Position numbers and translations under genes: made by a program | From: Zhengitettix transpicula | Taxonomy: Eukaryota > Arthropoda > Insecta > Orthoptera > Tetrigidae | DNA: 64,000 nucleotides | Reading direction: 5' to 3' | Assembly: GCA_037074705.1 (NCBI GenBank) | Contig: CM073592.1 | Span: 29,732,629 to 29,796,628 of the forward strand | Notes under the pieces: model-generated | The model's input: only the letters and a program-made list of their open reading frames with translations | Told to the model about the DNA's origin: nothing | Databases searched by the model: none | Part shown: piece by piece, positions 37,673-44,560 of the stretch | Layout: each line of letters starts with the position of its first letter | Position numbering within the stretch: the stretch's first letter is position 1

Positions 37673-40078
37673 TTATTACACTTATTAATTTTTATCTGGT
37701 CATATAGTAAGCAGTGAAGGGAAGTGAGTTATGAGAAAAGAAAGATCAATTAAAAAAGTGAAGTGAAGTGAAAGAAATAAAGGTAAATAATAATAATAAA
37801 CTTTACAAAGATAGTTGGTTTATGTTACCCATATATTTGTATTATGTTATTTTTGTAGATATAGGTACCATACGTCCATAAGCTCAATAGTAGCTTAATA
37901 ATAATAATAATAATAAAGAACTACAGTATATAAGCCGAATATGGAAAACAGATGAATGAAACCCTGAAATAATATTATAAATGATGATCATGTGAAATTT
38001 AAAGTGTATTATTTATTTATATATCAACAACTACAATAAAATATTAAATTATTGTCTTTCGTCAGGATCCTTAAATTAAAAATTCCGATTGTTAAGATTC
38101 CATAATATTTATTATTTTTCGTTTATTGATATATATGTATGTTTCATTAATTTAAATATTTCTTTTTTTTAGTTAATATGCAAGGAAAACATATAAAGCA
38201 GTCACAGATGGGCAGTAGTGCGCAGTTGCTGTAGCAACGGTTGTTATGTAAAAGTTTCCTGGCTGAATCAGGAGCAAATTTCTCTGGTTTATCAATCAAT
38301 AAGCGGAAATTAATCAATGTTAATCCGTTCACTGTAAAATATAAATAGTACAATAAAAATAAATTAATAAGTCAACAAATTTATTTCCGGAATTCATCCA
38401 CCGCTAGAAATTAAGTTGAGTCATTATGGGGACATCCCATAGCGATAAAACTGCCTTTGAAGTTTCAGAAAATTGAGTTTATATGAGTATAATGATAATT
38501 CCAAAACTTGTGTTCCAGAATATTTTCCTATAGGTGTCAAGGAGAAGTGTATGCATTGCCGTGCAGGCAACTACGAAGAAGATTCGAGTAAATATGTTGT
38601 GGTAATTAAAAACATGTAATTATTTAATAAACAAATTTATTCATTATCGGAGGCATAAATATGAGGATTGTTCACAAGAATATGGAGCGTATAATGCTTG
38701 CTGCCTCAACTTGCATGGTTGCCTCAGACAGCAATGGGACGTACAGAAATTGAAATTCAGAGTTGTTTGGACCATGAAGGTGAAAGGTTGTGTTTTGAGG
38801 AGGATGTAATTGAGAGTTGCTTGGATCAGGAAAGCGAAAGGTGTTTTTTTTTGTGTGGAGTCCTTGATTCAAAGTTCCTGTTACCATATTCAAGCAAGTG
38901 TAAAGAGACGGTAGAGACATCTTATATTAAAGTCCCGGGTTTTTTAATTACGAGTCGGCAATCTGAAATATTTGTCCATTGGCATATTTATGCAAGTATC
39001 GAAGTTTTAAAAACAACGTTATCAACTGTTAAGAGCAGGAAGTGTTTTGTGTCTGAAAACTACAACCACATTAAATTCAGTGCAACATGGCCTGACTGTG
39101 ATGTGTTTAACAATAATCGAGTGAGATCGGGCCCAGACGAACAGCTAATGGTAATGTAAACTGAAAAGAAAATTTATTAATTGTAAACCATATGTGTAAA
39201 TAATAATTATCGTCAGATTTCGTATTTAAATAATTGTTTAAGTTAAGAATTTTTCACATTGTACGTTTTTGATTGTCATTTTGTAACATTCTTTATTGGA
39301 GGTCCGATAGTCGGCCCTGAAATTAAGCCGTGGCACTTTACCACTTTTTTGTAAAAAAAATTTTCAATTGTCATAAGAATTTGTTTTTATTAAATTAACT
39401 TTGTTTTATATTTTGAATTCTTGTTTTTCATTTAAAATCCATTCAACTTTTAATTTGTTCATTTAAAATCTAAATTAATAATTTGATTATTACATTTTTA
39501 GCCTCACCGTGAACTTCATTAAAATGAAATTTAATTGTATTAAAATGTGTTTATTACATATTGGTGCTCCAACGTGAGGTTTATTTAATTTAAATTGAAT
39601 AATTAATCAAATATTGTGTTTATTGCAATGTATTTAATATGAAAAAAATAAATATTTTCTGATTTCTGGTTTGATCATCAACGCTTTCACGTCAACTTAA
39701 TAGCTCGCGATTCCTTGAATAGAACTTAATTTTAAGAATTCAGTGCCAAACGGTGTTTGCCTGTATGACGCAGAAGGCCTCCCCGAAGACGTAGGGGTAC
39801 CGCGACCAGATGGAGTAGAGTTCCTGCGGCAGCCCCGACACGAGCAGCAGCAGGTCAGACACGGCCAGGCTGAACAGGTAGTAGTTGGTGGCCGTGTGCA
39901 TGTGCTTGTTGCGCGCGATCACCACGCACGTGCTGACGTTGCCCACGATGCCGGAGAGGAAGATGAGTGCGTAGATGACGGTGATGGGCACGACGACGTA
40001 GAGAGGGTCTCGCTTCGGGCCCCAGCTGTGGGCGGCGAGCGCCGTCACGCCGCCGTCGGAGGCGTTGTCCACGGGCAT
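21354..40078 (-). CDS. PK-R: Pyrokinin/PBAN-type neuropeptide receptor (GPCR), five coding exons
   Basis: Exons 39761-40078, 36544-36747, 34828-35149, 23773-23984 and 21354-22424 (minus) join without frame break to 708 residues. The protein should be a plasma-membrane receptor for FXPRL-amide peptides, signalling through Gq and calcium; that role is family knowledge. Visible marks are N5-A-S glycosylation, TM1 with GN (46-47), TM2 with D75, Cys103 and Cys189 for the extracellular disulfide, E127-R128-Y129, TM6 CWAPFHAQ (291-298), TM7 NPLLY (336-340), then a 356-residue tail. FAAETSANATVLTITAF followed by VERYVAICHPF is characteristic of pyrokinin receptors and unlike CAPA receptors. Intron phases are 0, 0, 1, 0. 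Subtype (PK1 or PK2) is undecided. The 5' UTR is spliced upstream of 40108. Confidence 0.9.
22425..23772 (-). other. Receptor intron 4
   Basis: Donor AAG|GTACGT at 23772, acceptor gtttattgcag ending at 22425. It contains a MITE arm at 22796-22858 and is otherwise unremarkable AT-rich sequence. Phase 0. Confidence 0.85.
22796..22858 (-). mobile_element. MITE arm, relic, inside receptor intron 4
   Basis: The reverse complement (gaataagaaagatagcga through ggtaatataaatacc to cacacaacttttctgg) aligns along its full length with the relic at 13086-13149 and with one arm of the foldback element at 10733-10850. This is a diverged copy. Confidence 0.45.
23773..23984 (-). CDS. PK-R: Receptor exon 4: TM6, third extracellular loop, TM7
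   Basis: The acceptor gttcggttgcag is followed by TG that completes a split Val codon with the last G of exon 3. The exon encodes AVVVAFFICWAPFHAQRLL (TM6 with the class-A CWAP motif) and STTINPLLYH (TM7 with the NPxxY motif), ending SYKFREAFK at a consensus donor, AAG|GTACGT. All these are diagnostic of class-A peptide receptors and match the pyrokinin receptor pattern. Confidence 0.93.
26894..27058. repeat. Inverted pair of tRNA-like segments
   Basis: On the plus strand, 26979-27058 reads ggtgtggctcagtggttaga, a good polymerase III box A, then gcgcctgataac, a degenerate T-arm (agattcctgg), atcgggcca, and a T-run. This looks like a decayed tRNA-derived relic, with an anticodon-loop and 3'-end pattern suggesting tRNA-Ile. 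A second box-A-like segment lies in opposite orientation at 26894-26925; the two share a perfect 14-nt inverted repeat (gctctaaccactga at 26901-26914 and tcagtggttagagc at 26988-27001). Box B is too degraded for an active gene. Confidence 0.5.
27611..27635. repeat. T13G12 homopolymer pair
   Basis: Thirteen T directly followed by twelve G in receptor intron 3. This could be a true low-complexity tract or an assembly weak point. Confidence 0.9.
28705..29006 (+). mobile_element. A-tailed retroposed repeat, copy C
   Basis: Starts at gcacggagaagggaatgctg, matching an internal position of copy A, and ends tagcctatctaaacc plus an A11 run. Its 3' end (gtacatagcctatct) defines a variant shared with copy E and distinct from copies A, B and D. 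It lies in receptor intron 3, antisense to the gene. Confidence 0.8.
29007..29237 (+). mobile_element. A-tailed retroposed repeat, copy D, abutting copy C
   Basis: Begins tgcccgaaccacctgatgca immediately after the A-run of copy C and ends gtagcctgttaccctaaaaa plus an interrupted A tail. It belongs to the same 3'-end variant as copies A and B. It is 5'-truncated at nearly the same place as copy B. Confidence 0.8.
30360..30700. other. GC-richer, CpG-bearing segment in receptor intron 3
   Basis: Noticeably richer in GC and CpG than its surroundings. An open frame at 30498-30689 (plus) lies inside but has no recognised homology and no clear splice sites. It could be a conserved regulatory element or an old repeat; the sequence alone does not decide. 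Confidence 0.3.
33930..34245 (+). repeat. C-rich repeat fragment
   Basis: Starts tactagctgggtgcccggcg, a block also present in diverged form near 5605 (tactagctgggttcccgaca), then a strongly C-rich plus strand. The recurrence suggests an old interspersed repeat. I do not know its class. Confidence 0.4.
34828..35149 (-). CDS. PK-R: Receptor exon 3: second extracellular loop, TM5, third intracellular loop
   Basis: After acceptor ttttctttgaag the exon reads MLPDGRVSNPEHKTCMVK (loop with the conserved Cys189), then IIPYAFEISTGVFFVAPMTL (TM5), a basic third intracellular loop with QLRRSSLLARRD, and RHVVKML before donor CTGG|GTGAGT. Only this phase gives continuity with exons 2 and 4. Loop residues 225-274 carry many Arg, Lys, Gln and Ser residues, as expected for G-protein coupling and regulation. 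Confidence 0.93.
35150..36543 (-). other. Receptor intron 2
   Basis: Donor GAG|GTCTGC at 36543 is weak but is the only one that gives the conserved FGVVVE|M join. The acceptor ttttctttgaag at 35150 is strong. Nearly half of the intron is a long-TIR element (35641-36285). Confidence 0.85.
35641..36285. mobile_element. DNA-transposon-like element with ~150-bp terminal inverted repeats
   Basis: The left end (35641-35790) and the reverse complement of the right end (about 36130-36285) align: gcggccgtgctatgagcaga against gcggccgttgtatgagcgga, then atcctcaatcctgaccg against atcctcaaacctgaccg, aaagtttcggaagagcaac against aaagtttcgtaagagcaac, and aatcagtcttgg on both. Inner sequence is AT-rich and non-coding. 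Such long arms without a transposase are typical of non-autonomous foldback elements. No exact target-site duplication was found. Confidence 0.7.
36544..36747 (-). CDS. PK-R: Receptor exon 2: TM3, second intracellular loop, TM4
   Basis: After acceptor ttcattgctgcag the exon encodes 68 residues starting GFAAETSANATVLTITAFTV (TM3), then ERYVAICHPFQAHAVSKLSR and AVKLVLAIWVLALCLAVPQA (TM4), ending MSFGVVVE. E127-R128-Y129 is the DRY-box equivalent. This is the most diagnostic exon for a pyrokinin receptor. Both ends are phase 0. Confidence 0.95.
36918..36968 (+). repeat. 51-bp perfect direct repeat, copy 1
   Basis: Starts acatcccatagcgataaaac and ends attgagtttat; identical to 38432-38482. Flanks differ on both sides. 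Confidence 0.95.
37491..37802 (+). mobile_element. LINE ORF2 C-terminal relic with 3' tail
   Basis: In frame on the plus strand one reads IKEKEKRTDVAKYSFNRSIR directly followed by EWNSLPAELL and HQFRRMLRKIT. The sequence R-x-I-x-x-W-N-x-L-P-x-E and a basic F-x-x-x-L-x-K end are typical of insect non-LTR ORF2 C-termini. An upstream in-frame TAA shows it is a fragment. An AT microsatellite follows, then about 100 bp ending in an (ATA)n run that may be the element's 3' tail. It lies in receptor intron 1, antisense to the gene. Confidence 0.6.
37635..37670. repeat. (AT)n microsatellite
   Basis: Eighteen AT units directly after the LINE coding relic. Confidence 0.95.
38432..38482 (+). repeat. 51-bp perfect direct repeat, copy 2
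   Basis: Identical to 36918-36968, 1.5 kb away and in the same orientation. Confidence 0.95.
38698..39159 (+). other. Unidentified 153-codon open frame with internal repeats, in receptor intron 1
   Basis: The longest open frame in the window outside the receptor, on the strand opposite to it. Residues around 22-55 contain two copies of an 18-residue unit, SCLDHEGERLCF and SCLDQESERCFF, joined by EEDVIE; the DNA repeats with the same 54-nt period. The rest (for example IFVHWHIYASIEVLK) has no signal peptide or membrane helix that I can define. I recognise no family. It may be a remnant of a repetitive host or transposon protein, or a chance frame in a short tandem repeat. No promoter or poly(A) signal stands out. 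Confidence 0.25.
39761..40078 (-). CDS. PK-R: Receptor exon 1: N-terminus, TM1, TM2
   Basis: ATG at 40078 opens MPVDNASDGGVTALAAHSWG, with one NAS glycosylation site, then TM1 (LYVVVPITVIYALIFLSGIV, GN at 46-47), the loop RNKHMHTATNYY, TM2 (FSLAVSDLLLLVSGL) and SIWSRYPYVFGEAFCVIQ. There is no cleavable signal peptide, as is usual for this class. An in-frame TGA nine codons' length upstream or less excludes a longer N-terminus in this exon. The exon ends at CAG before GCAAAC, because CVIQ|GFAAETS is the conserved join. Confidence 0.93.
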
Positions 40079-40108
40079 CTCACCTCATCCCCACACCGCA
40101 CCGAGCCT
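40079..40108 (-). promoter_or_regulatory. 5' UTR end with splice acceptor and two-codon upstream ORF
   Basis: On the minus strand gcgttttgttgtttgcag is a strong acceptor ending at 40109, so the 5' UTR continues in one or more exons farther right. Within the 30 nt left before the start codon lies ATGAGGTGA (40088 to 40080), a minimal Met-Arg-stop ORF ending one base before the main ATG. Such an ORF could lower translation through reinitiation; that is inference. Confidence 0.6.
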
Positions 40109-40109
40109 C

Positions 40110-42040
40110 TGCAAACAACAAAACGCAAACCATGTGTATTGCATTCTCTGAGAATATTGGCCAATGTGTAGCGGGCTATGAATTTAGAGGAAAAATTGTA
40201 AGAAGCAGAGAGGACGCAATCGATGTTTCGATCTGCGAGAGAATCTGTTCGTCACAAAGGGGATGCACTCCAATTCAGTGAATAAATATGAGAACCCTCT
40301 ACAGCAGAAAGGAAATGGAAGCTATTAATAATCTCTTAGAACAGACAATGTTGTTTTTATATTTGGAATCTTTGCTTTAGTATGATATCATCTACATAAC
40401 CCAAGAAAAAAATTACAATTAATAATATTTACGAATAAATAATTTTAATAATCTTTTTTTGAGACCCATACTAAATGAGTCGATAGTTGGTTGACTACTG
40501 ACAAGGTTCAGACTTTGGAAATTCTATTTATTAATAGATATTTTCATATTTTTTGCAGTGTTTAACGGACAGATCTAGGAGATGGAATTAAAGAGGAATA
40601 AATAACGAAAAATAGGAAATAATGGGAGAAATATTAAAACAAAAAACGTTCTCTGTTTCCACACGTTAAAATAGCGGTTAAACGGCGACGTTTCGAAGAC
40701 CTCAAGCGAAGATCCCGTCTCGAAGATGACGACAGAGTTTGCGGACGTCGAAACGTCGCGGTTTGATCGCTATTCTAGAAAACTGAGAAATATTTCTACA
40801 GAAACTACATGGGGAAAGCTTTAGATCTTTGAAAGTAGTTTCTGCGGACGTACAGAGTTTTATTTTACTTTTTGATGTATAGGATTTCTTCTTTTTCATT
40901 TTCACTTCATAATTTTATTCAACAATATCATATTCTTCTCCTTAATCGACGTATTTCTATATGAGTATAGTTAACATTGAAAAATAAAATGTTTTGTGTT
41001 AAATAGCAAATGTTTTATGACTGCCGGGCTATTTTTATCTATTTCCCGACATTTAATTTCTTTTTCGCTCTTAAAACCTTACTGATTTTACATCCAATGT
41101 TTCATTGCGACCTTTCGTTACAACTTTGAGACCTCTATACCGTAGACGCTTCACAGACGTTAAACATCCGTTGTGTTGTAAACGTATTTATGATGAAAAT
41201 ATGCTCGATGTTATTTTAAGCTCAACCTACTTTGCGACCGGTGGATCAGCACAAAAGACCCATTTAATCTGCAATTTTCTGTTCTAAAAGCCTTTCATTC
41301 AAATTGAAACCGAGTTCAGTTAATGTTATTGTACCGCCATCAAAAAATGTATGCTTAGCGATCAAAAGTCTTTCAAAATTTATGTGCTTGTAAAGCATTA
41401 TTAAGATTATATTATCGTTAAGTTTTGCTCTTCGGATTATGGTAAATGTAGTTTATGAACTATATAATTCCGAAGGAAGGCACGGCTAAATTCCAGTATT
41501 ATTTCGACTAATGACAATTTTTTTCATGGCAATTCGGTTCGGTATTTTTTTTTTAAAAAAATATTTCCGTTCGTTTTTGTCAAATGAGACGAAGCTAGGG
41601 AATGATACGTAATTGACGGTGCAGTAATAACCCGCTTCGTGATAATATAATAACAAATAGCCACGGTGCAGCGTGTTCCAATAAATACGGCTTAGAGCAG
41701 ATTGTGTCCGCGTTATGTAGTTCGCACATTGGAGATCGTAAATTTCACCGGCCATTACTCGGCCACTTCGTAATAGAAGCCTAATTACCCTTGCTGTATT
41801 CGTACTAATGGATTCAAGCGTCTCGTCCCGAAGAAACACTCCCCAAGGTGGAAAGACCCGAGTAATTTCTGCTGATACGGGAAGAGCCGAGGACGCGTAC
41901 GTTTAAATTTCTGGAGCAATTTGCCCACGGAAATTAAACTACGCACCCAATGTAGAATAATTTACACATGCTATTGTCGGCGTTTGCTGACTTTATAAGA
42001 TTTTAAATCAACCTATTCTTTTACATTTCACATGAAAATG
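40110..42040. other. Upstream region or 5' UTR intron of the receptor
   Basis: No coding exon found. It holds a foldback at 40669-40777 and a relatively CpG-rich unique-looking stretch at 41650-41950 that includes gcctaattaccc, a homeodomain-type core. The spliced 5' leader may have exons here, but none can be placed. Confidence 0.45.
40669..40777. repeat. Foldback sequence around cgacgtttcga
   Basis: The left arm aaaatagcggttaaacggcg, continuing acgtttcgaagacc, pairs with the right arm ggacgtcgaaacgtcgcggt, continuing ttgatcgctattct, with few mismatches over 34 nt. The same ccgcgacgtttcga core occurs singly at 4564-4577. It is probably a small non-autonomous element. Confidence 0.55.
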
Positions 42041-42378
42041 TGACAAGTACGTCAATTAAGGTACAAACTGATACTATGAACCTCAACAATGGCTATTAAT
42101 TGTTATTGCTGACTCCTCGTTACTTTTATATTTGCGTTTAAATAATTTGTATGTAGCCTTGCTTTTGAGTTGGTCACGTGGTCTGTGCTGTTCTTTCGGC
42201 TCAAAAACAAGACGGATTGCAGAAACGTTGTGTGGTATTTATTATTAATTTAATATTGTCTTTTATGTGTCTATTTATTTATCTAATTAGAATATATTGC
42301 TGTATTAGAAGATAGCTTGATGGTCTATTCAGTTAATCACTTTTTAGCCAAATCCTAAATTGGCTTTGACAAGTACGT
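42041..42378. mobile_element. 0.3-kb interspersed repeat, copy 1, with probable target-site duplication
   Basis: The interval 42053-42366 starts caattaaggtacaaactgat and ends ccaaatcctaaattggctt. It is flanked by a perfect 12-bp direct repeat, tgacaagtacgt, at 42041-42052 and 42367-42378. A near-identical unit lies at 44224-44560. It includes cagaaacgttgtgtggtatt, linking it to the MITE-like motif at 10.8, 13.1, 22.8 and 63.8 kb, and ends in a small palindrome (agccaa ... ttggct). No poly(A) tail and no coding capacity. Confidence 0.7.
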
Positions 42379-43386
42379 GTTTCACCAACAATAGCCGGTA
42401 CAAAAAATGATTAGTAAAAATACTAGAGTATTTCAATCTCACAAATGATGTTGATGTTGATATTTAAAATAAAAAAGTATATACTATTCCGACCTATGTA
42501 TTTTAAATAAAACTGCAGTGTTCTGGTTGGTAAAATTTGTTTTTCAAGCTTTTAATCCGAATAGACAGGAAAGCGAGAATAGGGAAAGGGACTTTGTCGG
42601 ATGGTGTGCAATTTTCCCCTCGACTGCCGTCGTTATATAAAACATGGCAACGTTGACTCCGGGCTGCAAGGGGGAAAGGGGCGGAACATTTCAACACAAC
42701 GCCCAACAAAACAAAAAATAAAAAAAATCGCGAATCAATATCTGTTTAAACCACATTCCCAGAAGGAGTTGGCTTTCCTCGGACGCTGTGGGTCGGAAGC
42801 TAGAGTATTATTGTGGGGTGTTTCTTCATGTAGTGTTACAATGATACACTGGATAACCAAACAAAAGTGTTTCAGAAAATAATTACAAATTATAAGCTTT
42901 AAAGAATCAGAGTTTCCTGGTCCAGATAGTGATTTCTTTTCGTCTGAGCGATTAGTATTTAAACTTTCGTTGACCATAGGGAAAACGATTATTAGTAAAA
43001 TAACGTTGGGTTTTCCGGTGAGTCTTCTCTATAATGTTAACAAAATGGCGAGGACGGCCATTGGAACTGTTTGGAAAAATGAGAGAATTTTTGTAATTAA
43101 CGTTTAAAGCATTTTTAATATAAATTAGGCTGCAAAGAGAAACTATCATAATAATGGTCTACATTATTTTTATTATACTTTGCAATTAATATATTTGTGC
43201 AAGTTAGCGTCGGCATAATTTCCGAGACGTCACTAGTCATGGAATTGAGTTCGTATTCTGCAAAAAGACTCGACTTCTGCATTACCTCGGCTCCCTGAAC
43301 AGTATTGAATATACTAAGAAATTAATGTAAATTGTATTATATATGTGTACAAAGGACACCAAAACTTCAACATCAAATAAGTTATA

Positions 43387-43389
<3 letters not shown>

Positions 43390-43417
<28 letters not shown>
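43390..43417. repeat. (AT)n microsatellite
   Basis: Fourteen AT units. Confidence 0.95.
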
Positions 43418-44223
43418 ACAACTCGGACACATTTAACAGGCATACACTTCAGTTTAAAAATGCTCATTTATCATAAGGAAGTCTATCGCACTGATCCGAG
43501 CTTCCCCGACTGCCAACCTGAATATACCCGAAAGGAAAAAATTCACGCAAGCATGTAATTGTGTTATACGTACTTTGTTTTCGTCTTTCTGTAAAACTCC
43601 AGAAAATGATGTCAACCAAATTGTAAGGTAAATTATAATTTTATTCTGATACGGTAAAAGTGTACATTGAAACCCCTCTAAAAAATCTCTAAATGAAAAT
43701 AATGATGGTGATATTCTTTCGAAACTACGGTTTCAATTTTCTTTAGCATCAGGTGTTAACTACACCATACCAATATTTTTAATTTAATTTTAATTAAGAC
43801 AATAAACGCCCATTTCTACAGAATTTTTTCATTTTTGTTTACGAATCTCTTTCAACCCCCTCAATATGGTTTTGACGAACTGTGAAATGTTTTTAGCTTA
43901 TTACCGTATTACCAGCTTATGATTGTAGGTCGTTACACTCCGGGAACACTAATAACAAATCAACATCATTTTCAGAACGGAATGTTCTCGCCAAATACGC
44001 TATCGACGAACGTTTAATTTGCATACGGTAATTGGACAGGATTATTTTACGCATAAATCATGCATTTTTTCGCACGTTATAATAGTACTCGAAGTATAGG
44101 AGGAGAATTAATTTCATTGGAATTAATAATAATTTAGATACAACGGAAATTATGAAAATCGTGGTGCAATTTTTCGGTTTTTTAATTAAATAATATATCG
44201 CATTTATAAACTCTGAAACGTCG

Positions 44224-44560
44224 CAATTAAGGTACAAACTGATACTATGAACCTCAACAATGGCTATTAATTGTTATTGCTGACTCCTCGTTACTTTTAT
44301 AGTTGCGTTTAAATAATTTTTAGCCTTGCTTTTGAGTTGGTCACGTGGTCTGTGCTGTTCTTTCGGCTCATGTGTTTTTGAATCACCTGACAAAAACAAG
44401 ACGGACTTCAGAAACGTTGTGTGGTATTTATTATTAATTTAATATTGTCTTTTAAGTGTCTATTTATTTATCTAATATATTGCTGTATTAGAAGATAATT
44501 TGATAACTTGATCGTCTATTCACTTAATCACTTTTTAGCCAAATCCTAAATTGGCTTTGA
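44224..44560. mobile_element. 0.3-kb interspersed repeat, copy 2
   Basis: Same start (caattaaggtacaaactgat) and end (aatcctaaattggctttga) as copy 1, in the same orientation. It differs by an extra block (atgtgtttttgaatcacctg) near the middle and by small indels. No clear target-site duplication. Confidence 0.75.

Larger units (their letters stand above)
36748..39760 (-). other. Receptor intron 1 with a GC donor
   Basis: Three-kb intron whose donor is CAG|GCAAAC and whose acceptor is a good pyrimidine-rich ttcattgctgcag, phase 0. It contains two copies of a 51-bp perfect direct repeat (36918-36968 and 38432-38482), a LINE relic (37491-37802) and a plus-strand open frame with internal repeats (38698-39159). 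Confidence 0.8.

Noticed and set aside
21354..40078. CAPA, neuromedin U-like or other peptide receptor identity
   Set aside because: FAAETSANATVLTITAF and CWAPFHAQRLLAVY fit pyrokinin receptors; CAPA receptors as I know them differ in TM3. Neuromedin U receptors are the vertebrate relatives.
39743..40171. 142-codon plus-strand frame over receptor exon 1
   Set aside because: It is antisense to a conserved coding exon, has a low-complexity Val/His/Asp/Arg composition and no homology.
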